From an uncultured Prevotella sp. (GTDB lineage Bacteria; Bacteroidota; Bacteroidia; Bacteroidales; Bacteroidaceae), in assembly GCA_900320905.1 (NCBI GenBank), contig ONTZ01000017.1, positions 1 to 60,336 on the forward strand: 60,336 nucleotides of DNA. The letters are read 5' to 3'. Within the stretch, counting starts at the first letter, position 1, and every line of letters starts with the position of its first letter. The translations under genes and the position numbers were made by a program. Positions 1-8,919 of the stretch are shown in pieces. The notes under the pieces were generated by a model. That model had not been told where the DNA came from. It searched no databases and saw only the letters and a program-made list of their open reading frames with translations.

Positions 1-30
1 GAAATGTGACCAAGAAGAATAATATTTAAA

Positions 31-312
31 CTAATCTCCTTTAACTATTTCTGTGAAATTCGACCAGTTTTCAACCTTGAATGCTCGAATATCTCTAACA
101 GAGACCTTGAACCAGGGAGTATTCTTCAAAGCGTATATTGCAGAGAAAAGATTTGCCATATCATCATTCTCTGTCAAATAAACGCTTCCTTGCGTATTAT
201 AATAGCCATACTTACGCAAGATAATCTTTATCTCATAATATGCATTATTATAAGGCTCCCCGTATGCATTACGGAGTTCCTTAATATCCATATCAAAGGC
301 TATTGCAAACAT
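31..312 (-). CDS. vapD: VapD family endoribonuclease
   Basis: The 93-residue protein matches the small VapD family (about 90-95 aa) along its whole length. It has an N-terminal FAIAFDMD strand with Asp7, a central GSVYLTEND segment, and the family-typical ALKNTPWF and [12 protein letters not shown] stretches at about residues 61-83. VapD proteins have a Cas2-like ferredoxin fold, act as ribonucleases and are often linked to persistence. No antitoxin-like partner is visible between it and the upstream wzz gene, though the window ends just downstream. A near-perfect Bacteroidetes promoter at 434-465 gives it a leader of about 115 nt, so it is probably expressed separately from the polysaccharide genes. 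The family call is strong; the cellular role is inferred. Confidence 0.88.
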   Translation of the reverse strand: MFAIAFDMDIKELRNAYGEPYNNAYYEIKIILRKYGYYNTQGSVYLTENDDMANLFSAIYALKNTPWFKVSVRDIRAFKVENWSNFTEIVKGD

Positions 313-433
313 TCTCTTACAGCGTCAAGAAATAACGGCTCTGACCGAAAAAAATTCTGCCAAGTTTATCCTTTATTGAAATAACCAATTCCAATTTTCG
401 GTACCATAATACATCGAATTAATATTTTGGGGG

Positions 434-465
434 CAAAGATAGGGAAAAAAAACGAAAGTACCAAA
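434..465 (-). promoter_or_regulatory. vapD promoter (TTTG-N20-TATCTTTG)
   Basis: On the minus strand TTTG (462-465) is followed after exactly 20 bp by TATCTTTG (434-441), the Bacteroidetes -33/-7 pattern. The -33 box lies only 7 bp past the wzz stop codon, so vapD starts its own transcript at the end of the polysaccharide operon. Confidence 0.65.
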
Positions 466-472
466 TTTTTTA

Positions 473-1597
473 TTAGGATAAACCTAATAATGGCTTTAGG
501 TCGTCTTCTTTGTAGAAGATCCAGGCGGTGGTGCAGCAGAAGGCGAGGAAAAGGAAGACGAGGCACATCTGAGCACGCTTGGGACCGGTCTTCTTCACGG
601 GGACAGTGGCAGACTGCAGGGTGGTGAAGGCGGGGGTGTCTTCCTGCACCTTGGCCTCGGCTGCGAGCAGTTGGGCGGCGACTTGGGTGAAGGCGTTGTA
701 CTGGATCTGCATATCGTTCTCCAATTCTACCTGACGCTGACGGACGGTCTGCAGGATGATGTCGTTGTTGGCATCGACAAACTCAGCATAGAGGCGACGG
801 GCCTTGTCGTAACGAGCCTTGGTCTCAGCATAGAGTTTTTTGTTGTACTCTAAGTCAACTCGAGCCTTACGGGTACGGTAGTCGGTGATGAAGTTCTGCA
901 GGCGAGTCTTGACAGTATCGGCCATCGTGGCGCAGATGACGGGATCCTGATCTTTTACATTAATCGTAATGACCATTGTCTTTTTGTCAACATCGCAGAC
1001 GATGTTCTCGTTGATTGCCTTGACAATCTCTGTCTGCTCTTTACTCAGGCGGAAGGGATTGACACCTGTGGTTTCTTCCTCTTCATTGCCCGTAATCCAG
1101 TTCTTGACATATTTGATGCCATCACCAATACCTTTGAAGATATAAGACCACCAAGGCTTGGACTGCTCATTCTCCATATAGTCGTAGTAGGACATCGTGC
1201 GGTCGGGTTCGTCCTCGTCACCCTCAATGGTTACAGGGACGGGGAACAGGGAGGTCTTGAAATCCACACTGTTCATCAGGTCGGGGTAAAGGGTTGGGAA
1301 CAGGGCTTCCGTACCCATGCCGCCAGCCTTGCCAAGGTTGACACCGAAACTGCTGGCAAGACTTAACAGGCCGCTAGTGCTTGAACTGGTAGAGGACATC
1401 TCGGGGGAGAGTTTCACCTCGCAGTTGTAGTAGTTGGGGATGCTCAGCATTATTATCGCAGCGATTACAAAGGTTATAGGTAATACCTTGTAATATAGCC
1501 TTCTATGCTTTAGAACGTCGTTCCATAGTTTTACAAAATCTATAGAAGAACCTTCTTCTTCCATTAACTCCTGATTATTTATTTTATCGTCATTCAT
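473..1597 (-). CDS. Wzz-like polysaccharide chain-length determinant
   Basis: This 374-residue inner-membrane protein has the two-helix Wzz/polysaccharide co-polymerase layout. There is a first membrane segment at about residues 37-55 followed by an SIPNYY start of the periplasmic part. A long charged, coiled-coil-prone region (about 190-320) follows, and then a Pro-rich PVKKTGPKR stretch leads into a second helix near 342-362. The family sets the length of O-antigen, capsule or exopolysaccharide chains. It follows the SLBB export gene by 189 bp. That gap holds four stem-loops and no visible promoter, so its transcription probably depends on read-through from upxY-SLBB. No glycosyltransferase follows; vapD does. 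Confidence 0.85.
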   Translation of the reverse strand: MNDDKINNQELMEEEGSSIDFVKLWNDVLKHRRLYYKVLPITFVIAAIIMLSIPNYYNCEVKLSPEMSSTSSSTSGLLSLASSFGVNLGKAGGMGTEALFPTLYPDLMNSVDFKTSLFPVPVTIEGDEDEPDRTMSYYDYMENEQSKPWWSYIFKGIGDGIKYVKNWITGNEEEETTGVNPFRLSKEQTEIVKAINENIVCDVDKKTMVITINVKDQDPVICATMADTVKTRLQNFITDYRTRKARVDLEYNKKLYAETKARYDKARRLYAEFVDANNDIILQTVRQRQVELENDMQIQYNAFTQVAAQLLAAEAKVQEDTPAFTTLQSATVPVKKTGPKRAQMCLVFLFLAFCCTTAWIFYKEDDLKPLLGLS

Positions 1598-1626
1598 AAA
1601 ATTAAATTTTTATTCTATTTATTGTC

Positions 1627-1765
1627 CTTTTCTTTGGCGCAAAGAAAAGAACTAAAAGAAACATCCACCCTAACTAAATCTTCCCCTATATGGGAAGACT
1701 TAGATCAGGTGCCGACAATGCGGCACTCTACACTAAGGTAAAAATGGGCATCAAAACCCATTTTT
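1627..1765. repeat. Four stem-loops between the SLBB and wzz genes
   Basis: The gap holds four inverted repeats in a row. 1627-1649 has perfect 10-bp arms around GCG (CTTTTCTTTG/CAAAGAAAAG). 1674-1703 has 12-bp arms with one mismatch around CTATAT. 1709-1726 is GTGCCG/CGGCAC. 1740-1765 has perfect 9-bp arms, AAAAATGGG/CCCATTTTT. The last one lies about 22 bp after the SLBB stop and has a T-rich arm, so it looks like an intrinsic terminator or attenuator in front of wzz. Confidence 0.6.
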
Positions 1766-1786
1766 GAGAGTTTATCGGCTGGCGCA

Positions 1787-4226
1787 TTATAACTTCGTGA
1801 GGGCGATGACGAGGGTGGCGAGGGATGCGAGAGAGGTACCGATGGTGGCGAGATTGCCAAGGCTTACCGGATTCTTACGTTTCTTGGAGGGAACGATGAT
1901 CTCACAGCCGGGCTCGGGCTTCGCTCCCTTCTTCGCCAGACCGACCTGACCGTTCTGATAGACAATAAAGGTCTTGGACTTCTTCGCACGCTGGCCGAAA
2001 CCACCGGCCTGCTCCACATATTTCTTGTAACCCTTACCCTTCTCGAAGAAGACGGTATTCGGGAACAAAACATCTCCTGATATCTTCACAATCGGGTCGT
2101 ACTCCGGCACGAAGATACGGTCACCCTCACGCAACAGGATATCGGCATCACTGCCGGGATTCTTCACGGCTGCCTCCAGGTCGATACCTATCGGGTAGTT
2201 GTTGGCCAGGTCCATCTTGTTCCATGCCACAGAGTCACCACGCTCGGACAGGATATCACGAACTGCATTCAATGTGGACTGTCTCAGGATTCGCTCCTCA
2301 TCGTTCAACACACGCACCAAGCGGGCACCACGCAGGTAGGCGTCTTCTGTCAGGCCGCCTGCCATATTGATGGCGTCACTCAGGCGCATGTTTTTACTTG
2401 CCAATGTGAAATTACCCTCGTAGTTGACCTCACCATTGACCGTGATGTTACGGGCGGTGCTGAAGGCGGGGCTCTTGCGGACGTGCACCACATCGTAGGG
2501 CTCGAGGGTGAAGTTGCGCTGGCCGTCAATCACCAGACCGTCCTTCAACTCAAAGGTGAAGGTCTTGGCTATCTCACGGGTCTTCGCCGTGGCATGCGGA
2601 TCGAGGATGCGTCTGGACACATCGACCTTGGCCAGAGAGGCCTGGTCTCTCAGACCACCTGCCATCACAATCAGATCCTCTATCGTTACGTTGTCGGCAT
2701 ATTCGTATGTACCGGGGCTCATCACCCAACCGGTGATGGTCAGCGTACGCTCTTGGCGCAGGTCCTCCTGCGTCATGATGAAGAGCACATCCTCATTCTG
2801 TAAGGGGACATCAGCCACCGTGCCAGACATGATGCCCTCCACGTCGATGGGCAGTACTTCCAGTGAGCGGTCTGCCTTCAGGCGGTGCAGCACGGCATGA
2901 CTCGTAAAGGCATCCTCGGTCAGACCCTCGGCGGCCTCGACCAGCGTCTTCACGCTGTTGATGTTCGTACCCAGTTGGAACTGGCCCGGGCGGAACACGG
3001 CGCCCTTGATCTCCACCATGTTCTCATAGCGGTTGATCATGCCATCAACGGTGACGGCATCACCGTCCTCCACCTTGAAGTCGGCCATGTCGAACTCGTT
3101 GACATTGTAGACCTGATAGCGCTCGCCGGTCTGGCGCACCAGACGGACGCTCTTCTTATGGGCGTCGCCCGTGAAGCCACCGGCATATTTCAGCAGGGTG
3201 GCCACACTCTCGTCCTTGCGCATCTCGTAGAACATCGGGCGCTTCACATTGCCCGTGATACCCACCAGACAGTCGTAGGGTCCTACGGAGATGACGTCAC
3301 CGTCCTGCAGGTTGATATTACCTGCCAGACGGCCATTGAGGATATACTCATAGATATCGACCACCGTCACTAAGCGGCCGTTGCGGTAAACCTTCACGCT
3401 GCGGAGCGTACCTAAGGAGTTGATACCACCAGCACGGTAGAGGGCGTAGAACACCGTGGAGAGCGCACTCAGGTGGTAGGTGCCCGGGGTGTTCACCTCA
3501 CCCATCACGTTGACCTGGATGGTGCGGGTGTTGTTGACCGTCACCTGCAGGTTGCTGCTCTGGTAGCGGGAGCCCAGCGTGCGGCGCAGTTTAGCCTGCG
3601 CGGCAGCCACGGTCAGGCCGCTCAGATGGATGGGACCATAGCCGGAGACGGTAATTGTTCCCTCAGGAGAGATGGTGTGAACCAGTGTATTCTGCGAGGC
3701 ACCGTAGATATCGACCACCACCTGATCGCCGGGGCCGAGGACGTAGGTCTGGGGGATGGCCATGCTCTGGTTGGGCTCGAAACTCAAGGCACGCTGACGG
3801 AAAATGTCACGGCCGAAGACGCGCTTGCCCTGAGCATCGGGAGCCACACCCTGTGTGGCCTGCACGTCGTGCTCCACATCCTGCACCTCCTCGGCGGCAT
3901 CGGCATAGACCTCGCCGGACGTGCCGCGCTTGGCGGTGGTCAGGTCCTGACCCTTGGCCTGGTCGCTGTTGCCGGCCATACGCTGGGCAGCCATCATGAC
4001 GGCACCGTCGGCAGCGCTGGCCTTGCCGGCCTTATTGATCTGGGAGTCGTACTGGTTGCGCAGGCGGCGGATCTGGTCGATCTTCACGCCGCGGGACATC
4101 AGTTTGGTCACAATCTGGGACTGGCTGGTGCCGGCCGAAATTGATCACCTGCTGGTCGCTCATGCCTTGGGCTGACGACAGCAGCGGCATTGCCGTTACT
4201 AAAATTAAAAAAACAAGTTTTTTCAT
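1787..4226 (-). CDS. SLBB-domain polysaccharide export protein, frameshifted near N-terminus
   Basis: The main frame (774 codons from a GTG at 4111) holds a Poly_export domain with the LGPGDQVVVDIYG motif. Several SLBB repeats follow, each with a G-x-V-x-x-PG-x-Y/F pattern (GEVNTPGTYHL, GAVFRPGQF, GWVMSPGTYEY, GEVNYEGNF), and there is a C-terminal hydrophobic helix. This is the Wza-like outer-membrane export family. The true start is the ATG at 4224-4226 in another frame, which encodes a clear signal peptide (MKKLVFLILVTAMPLLSSAQ) and MSDQQVINF. The family sequence resumes in the main frame just upstream of the GTG as SAGTSQSQIV, so a frameshift, probably with loss of a few codons, lies near 4130-4150. 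If real, export would be impaired; it may be a sequence error. It sits 12 bp after upxY. Confidence 0.8.
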
Positions 4227-4238
4227 ATAATATTTTTA

Positions 4239-4901
4239 CTACTTAATTTTTTCGAGGAAGGTGGTGGGGATGTAGGCGGTGGTGATGAGGGCGTTGAGAC
4301 CGCGGATCTCGATGGCGACACGCTGCTGGCGCGCCACACGAACCACACGACCAATGATACCCTCAAAAGGACCGTCGGTGACACGCACCTCGTCGTTGGA
4401 CAGGAACTTGCACTTCTCGGGAGAGACGACCATCACATGCTCATCATGCAAGGAGGTGGCCCGGATGAGACGCTCCATGTCCCTGCCCTGCACCACCAAG
4501 GGCGGATTGCCACCACCAAGGGCTATCTTGAAATGGTCGTAATAGAAGGTGATGTACTTCAACTGCGGGGTGTCATCGACATATTTCCGCGCCTGTTCCT
4601 CCGTGAGATAGGCAAACACCAGGTTGAGCAGAGGCGCCAGGATGCGGTGCTTCTTGCCATCTTGACGCACATCGCGCCACACCATCGCCACATAGGCGTA
4701 GGTGCCGTGCTCAATGAGGTAATCGGCCACCTGCATGGTGTGACCATATAATATACGGTACACGTACCATAATTTATTAGGTGCGGGGACGTACTCTACC
4801 GACACCCCTGTCTTGGAACTCTTTACCGAGGGGAAGGCATAGGAGGCAAGTCCTAAGCATGGTGTGGGATCCGGGATATTAGCATTATACAACGCGTTCA
4901 T
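4239..4901 (-). CDS. UpxY family transcription antiterminator (NusG-like)
   Basis: It carries an NGN domain beginning at LWYVYRILYGHT and a C-terminal KOW segment (RVTDGPFEGIIGRVVRV), the layout of UpxY-type NusG paralogues. These travel with RNA polymerase and prevent premature termination in the long capsule operons of Bacteroidales, of which they are usually the first gene. That is its position here, followed by SLBB and wzz. I prefer the ATG at 4899-4901 (220 aa). The frame stays open to an ATG at 5096, but the extra 65 residues look like translated leader and are Cys-rich and unlike the family. Even the shorter form has about 40 residues before the NGN domain, longer than usual. Family confident, start uncertain. 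Confidence 0.85.
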   Translation of the reverse strand: MNALYNANIPDPTPCLGLASYAFPSVKSSKTGVSVEYVPAPNKLWYVYRILYGHTMQVADYLIEHGTYAYVAMVWRDVRQDGKKHRILAPLLNLVFAYLTEEQARKYVDDTPQLKYITFYYDHFKIALGGGNPPLVVQGRDMERLIRATSLHDEHVMVVSPEKCKFLSNDEVRVTDGPFEGIIGRVVRVARQQRVAIEIRGLNALITTAYIPTTFLEKIK

Positions 4902-5262
4902 ATCGGACTCTTCTATGACTGCCAGAGGGTTCTGGCGAAGACATAAAAAAGACGTGGAACTTTCTCTGTTGTCCGTCCCACCATCTAAGGCTCTCGCATT
5001 GCCCATTACTGTTGAACAGACAACGTCAGAGCCCACGCCGATATGAATATAGTACACCCCCAGAGGGGCATGCGTATAAACACATCCCGAGGACATCTAC
5101 CGTTGCTATGTCCAAGACAGTAATCGTTGAATTTGCGAGATTCTAGATGGTCTCGAACGAAGCGCCAAGTAAACGCCTTTCTATGTCTGAAAACCCGCTA
5201 CCCACCCTACCGCTTCAGGGTCTTGACCTTCCGCTCGACGCAGACACACGGGAATTCGTTTG

Positions 5263-5270
5263 CAAAGATA
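5263..5270 (-). promoter_or_regulatory. Possible upxY promoter (-7 TATCTTTG) and leader
   Basis: A TATCTTTG box lies on the minus strand upstream of upxY, with no good TTTG 19-21 bp further upstream. If used, the leader to the preferred start at 4901 would be about 350 nt (4902-5256), or about 160 nt to 5096. The region 4902-5373 otherwise holds only this box and the divergent promoter at 5320-5351. Confidence 0.35.
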
Positions 5271-5319
5271 CAAAGAATATTTTAATTATATTTATTCTAT
5301 TAGGAAAAATTACAAAATA

Positions 5320-5351
5320 TTTGGTTGTTTGATGATTTATTGCTAATTTTG
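5320..5351 (+). promoter_or_regulatory. Promoter TTTG-N20-TAATTTTG for the Rid-like gene
   Basis: TTTG at 5320-5323 and TAATTTTG at 5344-5351 are separated by 20 bp, matching the Bacteroidetes consensus. The start codon follows 22 bp after the -7 box, in an A-rich leader. Confidence 0.65.
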
Positions 5352-5373
5352 CGGCCGAAAAAAAAATAAAACA

Positions 5374-6507
5374 ATGATTGAGCGTATAGAATTTGAGAAT
5401 GCCCGTGCCGATATCCTCTGTTTCGATAACGGCACGGAAGTCAGGGAATACCACGCCATGATACATGTCAGCCAGAAAAGGCTGCCATACGCCCAGCAAC
5501 TAGAGGCCGTGATGAATGCCTACCAGGGACTGCTGGACCGTCTGAAGGATACGCAGGCCGTGTTTAAGCGCTACTTCCTCAGCGACGCCGCCAACCAGGC
5601 CGACGACATCGTGGTGGCCGACGTGACCGACTGTGCCAAGAGCATCATCGAACAGGCACCCCTCGACGGCACGAAGGTGGCCCTCTGGGTCTATCTGATG
5701 TCGGGCGTGCAGACAGGCTTAACCAAAAGCGGACTCTATGAGGCCAGGCACGGACAGTTCCGACACCTGTGGAATGCCAGTGCCCATAACCTCGCCGCCA
5801 ACTCGGAATACCAGATGCGCCTGCTCTTCAACGAGTATGTGATGCAACTGGCGGAGGAAGGCTGCAAACTGGCAGACAACTGCATCCGCACATGGCTCTT
5901 CGTGAACGACATCGACCTGAACTACGGGGGCGTGGTGCGTGCCCGCAACCAGGTGTTCTTTACGCAGGGACTGACCGTACACACCCACTTCATCGCCTCA
6001 ACGGGCATCGGGGGACGGCAGCAGGATCCCAACGTGCTGGCACAGATGGACAACTATGCCATCGACGGTATTAATAAAGAACAGGTACATTATTTATATG
6101 CACCCACCCACCTGAACCGCACCAGCGACTACGGGGTGAGTTTTGAGCGAGGCACCTACATCGACTATGCCGACCGACGCCATGTGTTTATCTCCGGCAC
6201 CGCCAGCATCAACAACAAGGGCGAGATCCTGTTTCCGAAGGATGTGGAGAAACAGACACGCCGGTTGTGGGAGAATGTGGAGGCCCTGCTGAAAGAGGCC
6301 GACTGCACCTACGACAACGTGATGGAGATGGTGGTCTATCTGCGCGATGTGGCGGACTACGAGATTGTGAAGGCGCTCTATGAGGAACGGTTCCCCGACA
6401 AGCCTTATGTCATCACCCTCGCACCTGTCTGCCGGCCAGGATGGCTCGTCGAGATGGAGTGCATGGCCATCAAACAACAAGACAAACCGGAGTTCCCGGT
6501 CTTTTAG
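5374..6507 (+). CDS. Rid/YjgF-fold protein, chorismatase-like (FkbO/Hyg5 type)
   Basis: This 377-residue cytoplasmic protein has a C-terminal half that reads as a YjgF/Rid-type domain (GTASIN near residue 270, ENVEALLKEADCTYDNV, then VCRPGWLVEMECMAI at the end). The N-terminal half appears to be a second, divergent copy containing LFNEYVMQLAEEGC and an STGIGG loop. Length, the STGIGG and GTASI loops and the terminal CRP-x-LVE-x-E element recall the FkbO/Hyg5/XanB2 chorismatases, which split chorismate to pyruvate plus a dihydro- or hydroxybenzoate. Many Bacteroidetes relatives are annotated only as Rid hydrolases. It is a single gene with its own promoter, facing rny across a strong terminator. 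Activity is inferred and needs active-site alignment. Confidence 0.55.
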   Translation: MIERIEFENARADILCFDNGTEVREYHAMIHVSQKRLPYAQQLEAVMNAYQGLLDRLKDTQAVFKRYFLSDAANQADDIVVADVTDCAKSIIEQAPLDGTKVALWVYLMSGVQTGLTKSGLYEARHGQFRHLWNASAHNLAANSEYQMRLLFNEYVMQLAEEGCKLADNCIRTWLFVNDIDLNYGGVVRARNQVFFTQGLTVHTHFIASTGIGGRQQDPNVLAQMDNYAIDGINKEQVHYLYAPTHLNRTSDYGVSFERGTYIDYADRRHVFISGTASINNKGEILFPKDVEKQTRRLWENVEALLKEADCTYDNVMEMVVYLRDVADYEIVKALYEERFPDKPYVITLAPVCRPGWLVEMECMAIKQQDKPEFPVF

Positions 6508-6542
6508 CCACAGATTACACAGATTAACACAGAATAGGATTT
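6506..6542 (+). repeat. CACAGATT-type dispersed repeat, copy 1
   Basis: AGCCACAGATTACACAGATT and its continuation begin inside the TAG stop codon of the Rid-like gene. The element is a run of short CACAGATTA-like units and forms a large inverted pair with the copy at 6608-6635. Confidence 0.8.
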
Positions 6543-6565
6543 ACACCGATTTGTACTGAATATAA

Positions 6566-6589
6566 AAGCGGAACCAGTTGGTCCCGCTT
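6566..6589. terminator. Bidirectional terminator hairpin between convergent genes
   Basis: The 11-bp arms AAGCGGAACCA and TGGTCCCGCTT differ at one position and enclose a 2-nt loop. The hairpin is centred between the convergent stops of the Rid-like gene and rny and is framed by the inverted CACAGATT repeats. Confidence 0.7.
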
Positions 6590-6607
6590 ATTCTGTGATA
6601 ATCACAA

Positions 6608-6635
6608 TCTGTGAAAATCTGTGTAATCTGTGGCT
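6608..6635 (-). repeat. CACAGATT-type dispersed repeat, copy 2
   Basis: Read on the minus strand, AGCCACAGATTACACAGATT begins directly after the rny TAA stop. Its first 20 bp are the perfect reverse complement of copy 1, so the pair can fold as a long stem around the terminator at 6566-6589. Confidence 0.8.
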
Positions 6636-8177
6636 TTACTTTGCGTAGGCGACGGAGCGGGTCTCGCGGATGACGGTGATCTTCACCTGACCCGGATAAG
6701 TCATCTCATTCTGGATCTTCGTGGCGATCTCACCAGAGAGCGCCTCGGTCTCGGCATCGCTCATCTTGTCGGCACCGACGATGACACGCAACTCACGACC
6801 TGCCTGGATGGCGTAGGTCTTGGTGACACCCGGATAACTCATGGCGATGGCCTCCAAGTCGTTCAGACGCTTGATATAAGCCTCCACAATCTCACGACGG
6901 GCACCGGGACGGGCACCGCTGATGGCATCGCACACCTGTACGATGGGCGCAAGGAGCGTCTGCATCTCCATCTCGTCGTGGTGGGCGCCGATGGCGTTGC
7001 AGATATCGGGTTTCTCCTTGAACTGCTCGGCAATCTTAGCACCATAGAGGGCGTGAGGCATCTCACTCTCCTCATCGGGCACCTTACCGATATCGTGCAA
7101 CAGTCCGGCACGCTTGGCCTTCTTCGGGTTCAGACCGAGTTCAGAGGCCATGACGGCACAGAGGTTGGCAGTCTCACGGGCATGCTGCAACAGGTTCTGT
7201 CCGTAGGATGAACGGTATTTCATCTTACCGATGATACGGATGAGTTCGGGGTGCAGACCATGGATACCAAGGTCAATGGCGGTGCGCTTACCCGTCTCGA
7301 TAATCTCGTTGTCGAGTTGTTTCTTCACCTTGGCGACCACCTCCTCGATACGGGCGGGGTGGATACGGCCGTCGCTCACCAACTGGTGGAGGGCCAGGCG
7401 ACAGGTCTCACGGCGCACCGGGTCGAAGCCGCTGATGACGATGGCCTCGGGGGTGTCGTCCACCACGATCTCCACACCAGCGGCAGCCTCTAAGGCGCGG
7501 ATATTTCTGCCTTCACGACCGATGATACGGCCCTTCACCTCGTCGTTGTCGATATGGAACACGCTGACGGAGTTCTCGATGGCCGTCTCAGTGGCCACAC
7601 GCTGGATGGTCTGGATGACAATCTTCTTGGCCTGCGCATCGGCATTGAGTTTCGCCTCGTCCATAATCTCATTGATATAACTGGCGGCGGCGGTCTTGGC
7701 CTCGTCCTTCATCGACTCCACCAAGCGGTTCTTGGCTTCCTCGGCACTCAGGCCTGACACCTCTTCCAGTTTCTCACGCTCCTTGAGTTGCATCTTCTCC
7801 AGTTCCTCGGCCTTGACAGAGAGCAGTTTCTTCTCGTTGTCAACACGCTGCTGCTGGTTGTCGAGTTCATTCTTACGACGACCGAGTTCCTCCTGACGCT
7901 GGTTCAGCGAGATCTCGCGCTGCTTCAGTTTGTTCTCACTCTGCTGGATCTGCTGGTTGCGCTGCTGCACTTCCTTCTCCAACTCACTCTTCTTGTTGAG
8001 GAACTTCTCCTTCACCTCGAGGAGTTTCTTCTCTTTAATCACCTCAGCCTCTTTCGTGGCTGTATCAATCATCTCCCGGTATTTGCCCTTGAGGACATAG
8101 CGGAAAACCAGATATCCGCAGACACCTCCAAGTGCGAGGGCGCCTGCAGCAATCAGCAATACAAAAATTAAATCCAT
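6636..8177 (-). CDS. rny: Ribonuclease Y
   Basis: The 513-residue protein has the full RNase Y layout. An N-terminal membrane anchor (about 4-26) is followed by a long Glu/Lys/Gln-rich coiled coil (about 30-200), a KH domain with the [10 protein letters not shown] loop at about 216-225, and an HD phosphodiesterase domain with LLHDIGK at 359-365 and the AHHDEME element near 400. It is the membrane-bound endoribonuclease that starts decay of many mRNAs. It lies downstream of zapA by 29 bp and is probably cotranscribed with it and the coiled-coil gene before it. Nothing is missing. Confidence 0.96.
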   Translation of the reverse strand: MDLIFVLLIAAGALALGGVCGYLVFRYVLKGKYREMIDTATKEAEVIKEKKLLEVKEKFLNKKSELEKEVQQRNQQIQQSENKLKQREISLNQRQEELGRRKNELDNQQQRVDNEKKLLSVKAEELEKMQLKEREKLEEVSGLSAEEAKNRLVESMKDEAKTAAASYINEIMDEAKLNADAQAKKIVIQTIQRVATETAIENSVSVFHIDNDEVKGRIIGREGRNIRALEAAAGVEIVVDDTPEAIVISGFDPVRRETCRLALHQLVSDGRIHPARIEEVVAKVKKQLDNEIIETGKRTAIDLGIHGLHPELIRIIGKMKYRSSYGQNLLQHARETANLCAVMASELGLNPKKAKRAGLLHDIGKVPDEESEMPHALYGAKIAEQFKEKPDICNAIGAHHDEMEMQTLLAPIVQVCDAISGARPGARREIVEAYIKRLNDLEAIAMSYPGVTKTYAIQAGRELRVIVGADKMSDAETEALSGEIATKIQNEMTYPGQVKITVIRETRSVAYAK

Positions 8178-8206
8178 AAAAAATCTATGTTGTTAAAATA
8201 ATATTC

Positions 8207-8506
8207 TCACTTCAGAGCCTCCTCGATGTCGGAAGTCAACTTCTTGAGAATATCATTATAGGGGACTGTGTCGTTCTTCCGATGTTCCCGCTCATAGAGC
8301 AGCGCAATGTCGATGAGGGTCATCAGCGAGATGGTGTGCTCGCCCTTCTTACCCTTATAGGCCTGCGCATACGCATTGTAGCGGTCGGTGATGAGTTTGG
8401 CGGCAGCGCGGTAGAACTCCTCGTCCTCCCGGTTCACCGTCACCGCTATCTCCTCATCATAGACGTGCAGTCGGATATGTAGTTTCTCGTTGTTCACTTC
8501 TGCCAT
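8207..8506 (-). CDS. zapA: Cell division protein ZapA
   Basis: The 99-residue protein fits ZapA in length and pattern. It starts with beta strands (LHIRLHVYDEEIAVTV), followed by the family-like YRAAAKLITDRYNAY helix and a C-terminal helix (LMTLIDIALLYEREHRKND). ZapA binds and bundles FtsZ at the division site. It lies between a 98-residue coiled-coil gene and rny. The ATG is separated from the upstream stop by a spacer made of 7-bp repeats (8514-8541). Confidence 0.85.
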   Translation of the reverse strand: MAEVNNEKLHIRLHVYDEEIAVTVNREDEEFYRAAAKLITDRYNAYAQAYKGKKGEHTISLMTLIDIALLYEREHRKNDTVPYNDILKKLTSDIEEALK

Positions 8507-8513
8507 CGCTTCT

Positions 8514-8541
8514 TCTCTTAATTCTTAATTCTCAATTCGAA
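8514..8541. repeat. 7-bp tandem repeat filling the spacer before zapA
   Basis: TCTCTTA, ATTCTTA, ATTCTCA and ATTCGAA stand head to tail with a period of 7 bp. They occupy most of the 35-bp spacer between the upstream stop codon and the zapA start. Confidence 0.7.
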
Positions 8542-8838
8542 TCACTGTTCGTCGCTTAAGATAGCAATGCACTTGTTCACATCCCTGATCAGTTTGGCCA
8601 CGCGCGCCTTGGCACTCTCCAGGTCGCCGTCGGTGATTTCCATCATCTTTGCCATCTTCAGGGCGTTATAGTCCTCGTCCGCCTGAGCCAACTTCGCCTG
8701 CAGTTGCTTCATGTCCTGCTCGTTCTTCTCCACCATCGCATAGAGGTCTGCATTCTCCTTCTTCAGTTCCTGGAACCGATGGAGCAAGTCCCGTACGCGG
8801 GTCTGAAAAGTGGCAATTGTCTGCTCGTTTGAAGTCAT
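8542..8838 (-). CDS. Small coiled-coil protein upstream of zapA
   Basis: I do not recognise a named family. The 98 residues are almost all helix: a heptad-like region (about 8-55, rich in Gln, Lys, Glu and Leu), a short MMEITDGD break, then a second amphipathic helix ending in CIAILSDEQ. The protein has no signal peptide or membrane segment. Its place directly before zapA suggests a division-associated partner, in the way ZapB is a coiled coil elsewhere, but that is inference from position. A TACTTTTG -7 box on the minus strand at 8858-8865 could start the gene set, without a clear -33 box. Confidence 0.7.
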   Translation of the reverse strand: MTSNEQTIATFQTRVRDLLHRFQELKKENADLYAMVEKNEQDMKQLQAKLAQADEDYNALKMAKMMEITDGDLESAKARVAKLIRDVNKCIAILSDEQ

Positions 8839-8919
8839 GACGTAACGTTTTATCCTACAAAAGTATGCAAAATAGTTCTTAAAGAAATGCCACAGACAAA
8901 TCTTTTAAGATTTTTTATA

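Noticed and set aside
1627-1649. Insertion-sequence end in the SLBB-wzz gap
   Set aside because: There is an inverted repeat but no transposase fragment, target duplication or matching second end.
3473-4144. Long plus-strand ORF opposite the SLBB gene
   Set aside because: It is the complement of a well-supported minus-strand gene; composition (His, Gly, Val, Leu rich) is that of an antisense shadow.
4559-4747. Minus-strand 62-codon ORF inside upxY
   Set aside because: It lies wholly in another frame of a well-conserved NGN/KOW gene and has no family features.
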